From Rhizomys pruinosus (lineage: Eukaryota > Chordata > Mammalia > Rodentia > Spalacidae), in the NCBI GenBank assembly GCA_009823505.1, contig VZQC01009555.1, forward strand, positions 183,542-247,541: a DNA stretch of 64,000 nucleotides. The letters are read 5' to 3'. This document shows positions 32,616 to 43,500 of this stretch, piece after piece (the first letter of the stretch is position 1; each line of letters begins with the position of its first letter). The notes below the pieces were generated by a model, which was given only the letters and a program-made list of their open reading frames with translations, was not told the DNA's origin and made no database searches. Position numbers and translations under genes: made by a program.

Positions 32616-33605
32616 CTTTCTCTGATTCCTTCTCTTTATTTATGGGGTGTTGGCTTGTCTAGATTCAGGCTTTCAATTTTGGTTATATACTGGGAAATAT
32701 ACCTCACTCTTCCCTTTCTATTCTGCAAGAACTGAGTAGGTAACAGCCATTATGATACCCTCTGAGTGCTGTGCTCCATCTGCTGCTGCCAGCTAGTTCC
32801 TCTAGGTAGGTTGTAGGGCTTACTGAGCACTCCCTCTGGAATTCCAGTTGGGGGAGACTACGACTACCTGCTTAGTCCGTGCCCCTGTACCCTGCAGCTC
32901 AGCTGGTCTGGGCCCGGCCACCACTGTGTGCCCAGCGGGCCTAGCTTCTCCTTCCCACAATCCCCTCCCAGATGTGGCACAGTCCCTGCAGTTCAGCTGG
33001 TCTGGGCCCCCAACTGTTCTTCTAAGGTCCATGTCTTGGTTTCCTTACAGGGGGACCTCATTGTAGGGATCTTCTATATGATTGACCAAGTTCGGTGTGG
33101 ATTTATTATGAGCTTTTCCCATTTTGGTATTTTTTCATTGTGGCTTTGGCATGTGGGTTCATTTTTTTTGTTTAGATTCTGGTGCTAGTCTCAAATATTA
33201 ACATGGAGGATTGGTTGGTCACTCACTGTGCTTCCTGCCATTCAGTTCCTCTATGTTGGCTGTGCAACCTAGAATCACTGCACCCACTGGTTCATCTGCA
33301 CCATAACTCCACCAGCTTACTGGTCTGCACCACCACTCAGGTATGTGTTGGGGGAAGTTTGCTCCTTAGCCCCATGCACAGGCCCCCTGAGTGTGGCTGG
33401 GTGACTCCGCCCATGCCAATCACAAGGGAGGCAAGGCCTGGTGTTTCACCTGGTCCCTAAGGCATGCCTCTGGTGCTGGCATGTTGGTCACACACACACA
33501 CCCCACGGATTCCCAGCCCACCTCAGCATGTGTTGGGCTCCTGGGCATGTGGCCTCCAGTTCAAGTATCTTAAAATTACTATTTCAGTAAAAAAAAAAAA
33601 AAAAA
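32616..33605. other. G+C-rich block of uncertain origin, possibly a LINE-1 5' region (minus strand)
   Basis: About 990 bases, richer in G+C than the surroundings, follow the broken 3' LTR. A 'cagctggtctgggccc' phrase occurs twice, 94 bases apart (near 32896 and 32990). The minus strand opens briefly from an ATG near 33115 for about 25 codons. The context (LINE-1 B on the other side of the provirus) and composition make a LINE-1 promoter/ORF1 start possible, but I found no recognisable ORF1 domain. It ends at an A-run (33589-33605). Confidence 0.35.
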
Positions 33606-34555
33606 GTAAGCAAATTACTAAACTGTTTTTTTTTTATTTCTTTCTATATGGACAGATTAAAAAGCATAATGTAAATGTGTGCAAAGCTCATGGGTGCCTT
33701 AAAACACATCATCAGGAATGACATGGTCAAAAATCAAGAGGACTAGGTCTGTGATCTGGATCCTCAAAGGGACGAGAATCTAACTGTACTACAGAGCCGA
33801 TGATGGAGTGGCCATGGGACTGTAGTTCCTGATGTACCACCTGGCCCCTAGAACTGTGCAGGTCTGGCCTGCCCAGATCATCTCAGCCAGCAGAGTCCCT
33901 GGCAACAGGACAGCACTGACCCTGCATTTCCCACACTGCAGATTTCCTGTTATCCCACAGCACAAGAACATTAGCAGAACTGTGCTCATATCTTATCATT
34001 CCGGGTTTCCGAACCTCTTCCTTCCCTTCCTTGCTCCTTTGGCACACTGCCTGTGAAAAGCAACACAGCCCCACTATGCACCTGTAAGTCATCAATCAAC
34101 ACCAGTCCTGTGGTTTCCTTCTAGAAAGTAAATGAATTCGAAGTCATAAAGTCTGCAAAGCTAAGTGTATGGTTGAGGTTTTAGTTCAGAGAAAAGCAAG
34201 TTAACTGCTGCAATTTAATCTGAGATAGACTGTCAAAGTAGATAAATAAATGGGAAAGTTGGGGGGCAATTTAATAAAAACTAACAATGTCACGTGTGTC
34301 AGTCAGGACTTAAACCCAGGTAAAACTTCTGCCTAAATGAAAATGATAATATTTTCATTAATATCACTTGAAATAAATGAATGATTTCAGAATTTTAAAT
34401 GCTGTGAGAAAGTTATCATATTTAACTCATTTTTCAGAAAAGTATTTGTACTGATATTGGCTAAATTTGTTTTCCATAGTTAATGATTCTCTGAGAAAAT
34501 TAAGTACAATCTTCTCTCCACCTCCTCTGTCTTTCTATAGTCAACAATTCCTTTC
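33606..34555. other. Unassigned stretch
   Basis: No recognised repeat or gene. Short frames on both strands (33789-34095) show no domain. Confidence 0.4.
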
Positions 34556-34696
34556 TCTCCCTCCCCTGTCCCTTTCTTTTTCCCTCTCCCCCTCCCCCTC
34601 CCTCTCCCCCTCCCCCCTCCCTCTCCCTCTCCCCCTCCCCCTCCCTCTCTCTCTCCCTCTTCCTCTCCTTCTCTCCCTCTCCCTCTCCCTCTCCCC

Positions 34697-34733
<37 letters not shown>

Positions 34734-34870
34734 CTCTCTCTCCCTCCCCCTCACCCCCTCCCCTTCCTTCCCTTCTCTCCCTTAGTTTCCCTCCCTCTCT
34801 CCTCTCTCTCCCCCTCCCTCTCCCACTCTCCCTTTCCCTCTCCCTCTCCCTCTCTTGCTCTCTCTGTGTA
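34556..34870. repeat. Polypyrimidine tract with a 33-base T-run
   Basis: About 315 bases, almost all C and T on the plus strand ((CCCTCT)n and (CT)n), split by T33 at 34701-34733. A 143-codon Ser/Leu/Pro-rich frame and a Glu/Lys/Arg-rich minus frame are compositional. Confidence 0.95.
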
Positions 34871-35930
34871 TGTATGTGTCTCCTTCCCTCTCAGGTAAGT
34901 GATACTGGAAAGTTGGTTCATGGCCACTTGATTTAAACAGACTTCTATTATCTGAAAATCCAATTATTTTATCTTCAGTGCAAGATCTGTCTTTGCCTGT
35001 AAGTCCACACAGAACAACCTTTTCTTCCTAGCTCCAGCATCAGCTGCTTGAGGTAACAATGGAGTAAGAGTCATCAGTCTCTACTTCCTCAGAACCCCCA
35101 CACAGTCTTGAGCAGAGTATGTGCTCAGAAGTTATTGTGAACTGAGACCCCCATCCTCTGAGACAGTAGTTTTGGGGTACTCTAGATCTGTCTTGAGCCT
35201 GTAAGTTCATCAATGAAAATTCAGACTGCAATATAATATGACTTACATATTCTTGCATAGCTTGACATTTGTTTTGTCATGACAACATAGTAGCTGAAAG
35301 TCCAAGAAAAAGGAGAAGACACTTGCTAGACATCTAGCCAATGCATGAATATAGGTCAAGACAATTTTTATTGATCCTGTCAGAGACCTATCAGACCCTG
35401 TCAGGCATGCATAGCTAGGAGTGGGGTGAGGAAAGATGTTGGTGTGAGCTATTGTATTCTGCAGTATTTAAACACACATCACTTCAACAAAACTAGATAT
35501 GTATTCACAGAGGTTAGTTCATTTTTAGAAGATAGGGTTTACGTCAAGGTCTTCAATTAAAATTACAGAATACCTCTTATTCTGTTTTGACACCTAATAA
35601 TTTGGTGAGCCTAATCACTGGCTGTACAGAAGAAGCACAAATAATTAAAATGAGCATATAATTATGCTAATATGCTGAAATCACTTTAATCATCATAGGC
35701 AATTCCAAGTTCTTTGGAAACTGTGAAGTATGACTAGACACAGAAAAGTCACCCCCAGGTAACAATAAGGCAATGCATATCGGCTCTGTGATTCAAGTCC
35801 CCAGGCATGGGTGGAGTGGTGCATGCTGGTCTGTGACATAGGTCTCAAGGCAGCAGTGAAGTAGAGCATATTAGGTGTATCTCAGTCTTCCAGTGGTCCC
35901 AGGTAGCAGTGGTTTGGTACATTCGGGACC
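34871..35930. other. Unassigned stretch
   Basis: No recognised repeat or gene in about 1 kb. Confidence 0.4.
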
Positions 35931-37330
35931 TGTGGCTTTCTGGTTAGATTTAATTGTCACCTTGACACGGACTGGAGAAGGGAGTGTCAGATGAGGGATT
36001 TCCTAAAACAAGCTAACCAGTCTGCATGCTTGTGAGGTATTGCATTAGCCCACCATAGACACACTATTTCCAAGGCATGTGGCCATGGACTACATATGGA
36101 AGCTAGCTAAGCATGGGTGAGCACCCCAGCAAGCAGCATCCATCCATGGTTTTGCACCAAGCTCCTGACTTTGTGACCTGATTTCCCCCAGTTGTAGACT
36201 GTAACCTTCTTCCTCCCAGGGTGCTTTTGGTCAGAGAGTTCAATTCCAGCAAAACTCAGAATGCAGAACAGGAAGCAGTCCAGAGAAGTGGGCTGTTGCT
36301 GTGATGGACATGAAAGAGGGGTGTTACTGTGATGGACACAACCATGTAGCTTTTGTGTCCTCTAAACTTGTTGCTGTGGGATCATAGAGATTTGGCTGGA
36401 AAATCCATTGAGTGCTCAGAGCTGAAGGGCTGTTGAAGTGGCAGTCTGAAAGGTAAAAATATTGAGAGAAATGCAGACAATGAGGTGTGGCTGCTGAGGT
36501 TTCAGAAGGAGGCAAATAGTCAATTGAGTCTTGGGGCACCACTGTTCCTGTGATATTCTGGCTATGAATCTTTTGTGATGATCAGCTGGGAATGAAGACT
36601 CGGACATAATTGACAAAAAATTAGCAGCACTGCAGTAAAATCTGTCCTCCGCAGACATTGGGTTGCTGAACAGGAAGGGCTGAAGAATGAGCTGTGAGTA
36701 GGAGATCATCACCATTGATATTAAATCTCCTGTGCTTCATTAGAACAATCAGAACATTCTTCCTCAGGGTTAGCACACAGAAGCTGTGATCCGAGAGTCC
36801 AAGCCTACATCTCAAGATAGCAGCCCCATGCAGCAAGGTACTAGAGAGGTCCTGGATTTGAAGGTATGAAAGCTGCAAGACTGAAGGAGTAGAACGGTGG
36901 AAAAGAGCTGATGATGGGCACTGTGCTGCAGTGTGAGTCGCTGTGGAGAGTCCTGGGAAGGCCATAGTGAAGGTGCTTCAGTTCCCAGGTTATTGAAGGT
37001 GTCAGGGCAACAGGACTTCTGCCAAGGACAAGTGGAGCCAGCCTAAGTCTGAGACCAGCCAGCTGAGCATGCTGTGATAACAGAGCTGGAGAAGTAGACT
37101 GCCCAGCTGAGCATGCTGTGATGGCAGAACTGGAGAAGTAGACTGCCCAGCTGAGCATGCTGTGATGGCGGAGCTGGAGAAGTAGACTGCCCACACCTGC
37201 TGGGGCCAGAAGACTTCACACTGAGTGAATTCCAGATGTCAGAAGTATAGGGTTTGATGTGCACTGCTGGATTTGAGCTTTGCCTTGATGTGATTGTTTG
37301 AATGCCTTGGGTCTCTCCTAGCAGCAGAAG
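35931..37330 (+). mobile_element. MaLR/ERVL-like element, 5' LTR and internal region, old copy
   Basis: The LTR at 35931-36270 is diverged but has the order seen at 43113-43495 reversed. A primer-site-like region follows ('agtccagagaagtgggctg'). The internal part 36271-37330 parallels the reverse complement of 41940-43112, for example 'gctgaagaatgagctgtgag', 'tcagggttagcacacagaag' and 'gtgaattccagatgtc'. A 3' LTR is missing. It includes a 44-bp tandem repeat. Minus-strand frames of 114-117 codons are not genes. Confidence 0.75.
37060..37191. repeat. Three tandem copies of a 44-bp unit
   Basis: Units start at 37060, 37104 and 37148 with 'cagctgagcatgctgtgat' and differ at only a few bases. 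They lie in the internal region of the MaLR/ERVL-like element. The complete copy at 41940-43112 shows no such triplication, so it is a local expansion. Confidence 0.93.
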
Positions 37331-37454
37331 AAATCATGAACCCTGTTTTTTTATGTTTACAGAATCCCACAGGTAAGAGACTCTAGATTATTAAAGAAAT
37401 CCTGGAGTTCCAATGTAGCGGCATATGTCTGTGACTCAGCTACACAATCAACCT

Positions 37455-37602
37455 GCTAGTCTGCAGAAATGTCTCAGTGGTTGATGGCATTACTCACTTG
37501 CTGAGGACATCAGTTTGGTTCTCAGAACCCATGCCAGGTGTTTTATAAACACCTGTGACTCCAGCTCCAGGATGATCTGATGCCTCTGCCCTCCATGGTC
37601 AC

Positions 37603-37643
<41 letters not shown>

Positions 37644-37675
37644 ACACACTTAAATAAAATAAAAATAAAAATCTA
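37455..37675 (+). mobile_element. B2/B3-type SINE with CA repeat
   Basis: A worn head ('gaaatgtctcagtggttg'), the body 'gactccagctccaggatg', 'tctgatgcctctgccctcc', then (CA)n at 37605-37642 and an A-rich tail. The CA tract is typical of B3-like 3' ends. Confidence 0.75.
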
Positions 37676-40029
37676 AAACATCAACCTACTCAGTGCAGTA
37701 GGCAGGGGCACCCCTATGTGATAAACCCTGAAGGTTTGAATATAGTGTTAATAAATGTCCTAACTCTACAGAGAGCTGCAATTTGTTCTGGCATATTTCC
37801 TCAAGGATATTTCAAACACCCACTTTTCATAGAAAAAATGGCAAAAGTAACCCTTTCTCATATCCATCTATGATTTATGCTGCTCATAAAAATCATAATA
37901 AAGATTACATGTTCGTGTTTCAGCAGAATTCCATTTATCCCAACAGCTATGTATGTCAAGCCAGGGATTCAGCTAGGACTAGAACAGAATGATGAATGAG
38001 ACAAAGAACTGAGCCAAGAGCCTTATATGCTAGCAACATGCTACTAGGTTAGGACTGTGTAGGCAGCTTGGGGACCCAGGTAAGAGGAGGAATGGCAGAC
38101 CCAAGCTCAGTGTCACACCTGCATGTCCTTCCAGAATTTGCAGGCTTGTGTTGAAGAACACCACCTTATAACTCCCAAAGAAAGAAGGAAGCAAGGTATG
38201 TTGAAGATTTGGCTCCAATCCTCAGGATTGTTTTGTTGTCATAACTGATTAATATTGGGATAGTGTAGAATTGTATGAATTCTAACCTTCCTGAAGAGAT
38301 TATCTGTGCATCAATTTGATACTGTCTCTGTATTAATTGTCTACAACTGTAAAACAATGCAAACCTATCATGTTACAGTCTTACAGGCTAGAATTGTAAA
38401 ATGGATCAGTAACACTGTTTTCCCTGTAGAGGTTCTGATGGACAATCCACACACCGGGCATCCCTCAGGTCAGCAGTCACAGCAAAGGTCTCATTGAAAT
38501 GGTGAGTGTGTTGACATGTCCTTTTTTGCCCCTGATAGCCTGCCTGGACTTCAAGGCCTTTGTGATTGCACCAGACCTACCTGGCTGACTCAGGGCCACT
38601 CCCCATCTCAAGGATTTTAACTTAGTTATGTACATCTTCTAAATAAAAGAGATTTTTTTGTGATGAGAGATAAAATAATCACAGGATCTGGAAATAAGTG
38701 ATGGGCATTTGTGGGTGTTAATCTCACTGAAGCAAGTTTCATGGTGTGTAACCCTCTATACATTGAAATCTCTCACATTGTTTAGCACTTTCCATGATTT
38801 TTTAGCTCACAATGCAACAGGTTGGAAGCCGCTGCCATCCAAATGTGGGTCCTTGATGAACACCTGCTTCCTCTTCAAGAAGCATTAGGATACCCTCCTT
38901 TCCTTTGATGATGCGATGCTTTAGAAATCTGTCCGGTGATTAAGAAACTCACTTCCAGCATCTAAGAACCTTCATTTGTGGGAAATTTTATCTATTGAAC
39001 TTAAAATATTCCAATAACATTTCTCCTTCTCCCATTCTCTTTTCTGCTTCTCTCCTTCATCATCACTAAGGCAGTTACTTCTCAGCATTTATATAGGAGG
39101 TCTGCTTTCCTATTTCTCTGGATCATTTCCCTTATTTTATGGATAGAACGGGATAGGAATAAGAACAAAACTGAAACTGTGAGGAGCCTGCACCATGTGG
39201 CTGACACGCACCCTTCTCAGGGCTGCACAGAAGCCTTTGTGAACACATTTGGGCCCAACTGTCATCATTCTGCTGAGAGGCATGACCTTGAACCCACATC
39301 ACCTTGCTCTGTGGCCCCACCCTGATGCTTCTCAAGTGTGAAGTTTGGGAAAATGTCATAAATTTTACTACTTCAGTTTCTTCATGCATAAACATATGAT
39401 AAGCTTGTAAATTATACAAATCTTATGGCTGAAATGAACCATCGGCATGGAATATGAGAGAGAAAATACATTAAGTACAATGCATTTTGCTCAACCATGG
39501 CCCCAGCTACCTTAAATGCTAAAGGGAAACAAGGACTTAGGATTTACCCCAAGGGACCTAGCGGACAAAGATGGTCAGGCAGCCCGGTCACTGCTTCCAG
39601 GGCTAGTCTTTGTAAGGACCACAGGTCACCAGCCACCCTGGACCCTGAAGATCAGGTTCTCATGTCAAAGTCCTTGTGTTTCAGGAGTAGTGAGAGATGC
39701 TAACTATAAAATAATGCCACTGATATCTTTTATTTGAAGGCGAAAGGGAAAGTAAGGGAGTAAAAAATCTTTCTGCAATCTCAAACTTCTTCACAGAATT
39801 CTGGCCTTGGGAAATGAAATTGTGGGGAAAATGCTCGTAATTAAAGGTCAATTTCATTCTACTTTTCCTCCATCATTTTATTTTGCCAATAACTATGTAC
39901 AACAGGAAGCACAGGTCTATGACTTTTGATGGGGAAATGGATGGCTCTACAGCCACCATCTATGAAACCAGCCTCTGTGCTTCCCAGAGAGGCAGGCTGA
40001 GAGGAAGGAAGGCTGCAGAATGCTGTTGG
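37676..40029. other. Unassigned stretch
   Basis: About 2.35 kb with no recognised gene. Around 38330-38430 the phrase 'ctacaactgtaaaacaatg' hints at an ancient LTR or DNA-transposon remnant, but this is too worn to assign. Open frames are below 100 codons and unremarkable. Confidence 0.4.
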
Positions 40030-40178
40030 GGAGCTCTGGGTGTGACTGAGAGACTCCATCTCAAAGAAGAAGGCAGAAGAGACTGAGCATGATCCCCAGC
40101 ATCAAGGCCTGGCTTCCACATGCACTAACATACAGATGCACGTGCACCCACACATGTCACTCACATACATGCACGCCA
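40030..40178 (+). mobile_element. B4-type SINE, 3' part
   Basis: The order 'gactgagagactccatctca', 'gaagagactgagcatgatcc', 'ggcctggcttccacatgcac', then CA-rich text matches the second half of a B4/RSINE1 element. The 5' half is absent or unrecognisable. Confidence 0.6.
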
Positions 40179-40195
40179 GAGAGAGAGAGAGAGAT

Positions 40196-40232
<37 letters not shown>

Positions 40233-40256
40233 GACAGAGAGACAGAGACAGAGACA
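40179..40256. repeat. (GA)n and (GACA)n microsatellite
   Basis: GA repeat, then about eight GACA units, then GAGACA units, on the tail of a B4 SINE. Confidence 0.95.
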
Positions 40257-41063
40257 GAAATGGAAAATGGAAACAGGAGTAAATGGCCCCCGTTAGCCCG
40301 GCATCATTGCACAGGTTTAATCTGGAGGCACAGCTTCAAGAAGACTGGGCTGTCAATCAACCAACTAAAAATGAATATCCTGATGTTTCCACCTCATACT
40401 GAGAAATGCAGTTCTTCTGAAGCCTGGGAAAGGGGCAGTCACCCCACCTTGTCTAAATCACTCGTTTCTCTTCAGGGCAACTGGAATCAGGCTGTGCGCT
40501 TCTGAACACCAGACTGGCAAACAAATGCACATTCCCCGCCTCTCTCTAACGGCCCTGGCTTTCCTTCCTTGACGTTGCTGATGGCAAGGACAGGAAAAGG
40601 TGGAGGGAACTTGCTCATTTTGCGCTTTCAGGGATGAAGTTTTTCAGCAAAGTTCAACTTCCTCATTCAAAGCTTCAACCCATTCTAGTTTCAGAGTTGG
40701 ATTGCCCCAAGGAATGAAAAGCATTTACTTGGAAAGTGAACTGAAGAAGTCAGGAGGTGCTTGGCATTGACCTCGGCCTCTCCTTGCATTCCTTTCCTGC
40801 TGCGGCCTTTCTTTTGGGCATGTCTTTATCCTTTCATGCCTTATTCCAAGGCTGAGCACAGGAAAGGAGGGGATGGAAATTGCCTCCAGAAAATGTAGAT
40901 ATCTGTTTTAAGTACTTAGCTGGGGTGTTCAAAAGTTGAAATAAGCTGAAAGTCTTTGAGAATTATTGTGAGCTCTCTTTACTCAAATTATTCAACACAA
41001 AGAGATTTGATTTCAAAAATTATACTTCACATAAAGTATCCTCAGGTTTTAAGAAGCTCTTTT
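40257..41063. other. Unassigned stretch
   Basis: No recognised repeat or gene. Confidence 0.4.
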
Positions 41064-41330
41064 GGGGGACTGGGAGATGACAACGAATTAAGAGCATTGG
41101 ATGCTCTTCTTTAGACCTGATTGCAGTTCCTGGATGCAATGTCCAGTGGTTCACAACTGCTTATAACTTGAGCTCCAGGGGATCTGAACCCCCCCCTTTT
41201 CTGGCTCCCATGGGCACCAGAATATAGTGGCATGCACATATACAAACACATACACACACAGACACACACACACATGCACACACACACACACACACACACA
41301 CTTAAAACTAAATAAATGAAATAAAAAGCC
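41064..41330 (+). mobile_element. B2/B3-type SINE with CA repeat
   Basis: The head 'gggactgggagatgacaacg' is diverged. The body 'ggttcacaactgcttataac' and 'gagctccaggggatctgaac' is clear. A (CA)n tract (41246-41302) and A-rich tail close it. Confidence 0.8.
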
Positions 41331-41532
41331 CTTAAAATAATAAGGATATGATAATATTTATAATCTATTAGAGGTAAAGAGTAGCATATGTATGAAGACA
41401 GTGGGGTAGGAGGGAATGGTCAGCAGGCTTAACACAGAGCACAGTTGCAGGTCAGCACGCTTTAGGACCCATCTCCTGTTTCATCTTCTGCCCCCCTCAC
41501 CAATTCTGGAGCAGCGACCTGAGAATACCCAC

Positions 41533-43495
41533 TGTTCTGGTTTGTCTTCCATTGCTGTGACAAAACACTCTGACCGACACCAACTTGGGGAGGAAAGGGT
41601 TTATTCAGCTTAAATCTCCTGGGTCACAGTTCATCACTCAGGGAGCCCAAGGCAAGAACTCAGGGCAGGAACCTGGAGGCAGGAGCTGAAGCACAGGCCA
41701 TGGAGGAATGCTGTTCACTGGCTTGCTCCCCTGGCTCATGCCCAGCCTGCCTTCTTATATGGTACACAACAACCTGCCCATGGTGGCACTACTCATTGTG
41801 GGCTGGGCCCTCCCACATTGCCTGACAATCAGACAATACTCCACAGACGTGGCCACAGGCCAATCCAATGGAGCCAATTCCCCAATTGAGGCTCCCTCAA
41901 CCCAGGTGTGTCAAGTTGACACTAAAGCTATCCAGCACAATTGACCCTTGTCAACTTGACACACAAAACACATCACTATTAAACCACCACCTTTCCAGTT
42001 CTTATCCCCAAAGTATGATGTTAACATTAATCACAACCTAAGACAGTACAACCTTAAAAGCCCCACATTCCTTAAAATGTCCAAACACTTAAAAGTTCAC
42101 AGTCTATTAAAAGTCTCTTAACTGTGGGCTGCTGTAAAATCCAAAACAAGTACTGTCTTATTTCAAAGGGAAGAATCAGGCACTCTCAAACAAAACCTAA
42201 GTCCAGCAAAGTAGCTCAAGGCTGGACACCTGGGATTCACTCACGATCTTCTGGGCTCCAAAGGGTCTCGGCAGCTCCCCCTCTCTGACTCTGCCATCCG
42301 TGGCACACACAGCTCATCTCGCAGGCCCAGGCCGACTCCATTCCACACCTGCCGCTGCTCTTGGTGGTCGTCCCATGGTCCCGGCATCTCCAAAAAGCTG
42401 GGGTCGCCACTGAAACTGAGGCAGCACCTTCACCAATGGTCTCTTCTGACCTCTCCTGGTGCAAAGCCTCAGCTTCTCTCCATGACCCCTGCAATCCTGG
42501 GGTCTTCACTGCAACCGAGGTGCACTTCCACCAATGGTCTTTCCTGACCTCTCACAGTGCCAAGCCTCGGCTGCTCTCTGTGACCCCCTCAAATTTCAAC
42601 ACCAGAACCATATAGGAGACTCTTACACACTACCAAGTCCTGCTTCTGGCTTGAGATGGAGGCTCAGGCCCCTTCTGGAACACAGCTTCTGTGTGCTGAC
42701 CCTGAAGAAATTCTTCCCAGAAGATTTCACCACAGTGATGCTGGTCTCTTGTTACTTACAGCTGATTTTTCAGCCCCAGCTAACCAGCATCAATTGTCCC
42801 AGTACAACAAAGATTTCACTTCAGGTTCTGGTCTCTTGTTACTTACAGCTGATTCTTCAGCCCCAGCTGACCAGAACCCACAGATTACACAGTCCTGATG
42901 ATCTCTGCTCTCCTTTGAAACTAGAAACTTCACAAGCCAGGCCTCCATCTTCTACAACTCCTTCAGCAAAACTGCTCCAAGCTCCACAGCAACAATCTTT
43001 AGGCATTCAATGATCTTCCCAGCCCAAAGTTCCAAACACCTCCACAATCCTTCCCCAAAACACCAAGGTCAGGTCTGTCACAGCAATACCCCACTCTTCT
43101 GGTACCAATTTCTGTCCTAGTTTGTCTTCCATTGCTGTGACAAAACACTCTGACCGACACCAACTTGGGGAGGAAAGGGTTTATTCAGCTTACATCTCCT
43201 GGGTCACAGTTCATCACTCAGGGAGCCCAAGGCAAGAACTCAGGGCAGGAACCTGGAGGCAGGAGCTGAAGCATAGGCCATGGAGGAATGCTGTTCACAG
43301 GCTTGCCTTCTTATACAGTACACAACAATCTGCCCAGGGTGGCACTACTCATTGTGGGCTGGGCCCTCCCACATTGCCTGACAATCAGACAATACTCCAC
43401 AGACGTGGCCACAGGCCAATCCAATGGAGCCAATTCCCCAACTGAGGCTCCCTCAACCCAGGTGTGTCAAGTTGACACTAAAGCTATCCAGCACA
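41533..43495 (-). mobile_element. Complete MaLR/ERVL-like non-autonomous LTR element, recent
   Basis: Two LTRs (41533-41939 and 43113-43495) enclose a 1173-bp non-coding internal region. Each LTR runs TG to CA. The 5-bp sequence 'cccac' stands on both sides (41528-41532, 43496-43500), the duplication size of ERVL-type elements. Next to the right LTR, 43089-43107 is the complement of a primer site matching tRNA-Leu(UAA), which fixes the minus orientation. The LTRs differ by about ten substitutions by eye, plus a 28-base deletion in the right one, so the insertion is young compared with its relatives at 19580, 20117 and 35931. Frames of 78-159 codons have no retroviral domains. Confidence 0.92.
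43089..43107 (-). promoter_or_regulatory. Primer-binding site, tRNA-Leu-like
   Basis: On the minus strand the site starts TGGTACCAG, five bases after the LTR end, and continues with a match to the 3' end of tRNA-Leu(UAA) apart from a small insertion. ERVL and MaLR elements are known for tRNA-Leu priming. Confidence 0.75.
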
Positions 43496-43500
43496 CCCAC

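Noticed and set aside
34467..34898. 143-codon plus frame rich in Ser, Leu and Pro
   Set aside because: It lies on the polypyrimidine tract. No domain, no coding signal.
36621..37264. Minus frames of 114-117 codons with repeated Ser/Ala-rich blocks
   Set aside because: The blocks are translations of the 44-bp tandem unit in a MaLR-like internal region. The unit length is not a multiple of three, so every frame shows a similar repeat.
37605..41302. CRISPR-like arrays or tRNA genes among short direct repeats
   Set aside because: The direct repeats are CA, GA and GACA microsatellites, and the tRNA-like heads belong to B2, B4 and ID SINEs. No free tRNA gene or spaced array was found.
42534..43013. 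159-codon plus frame
   Set aside because: It lies antisense to the internal region of the MaLR/ERVL-like element, which is non-coding in this family.
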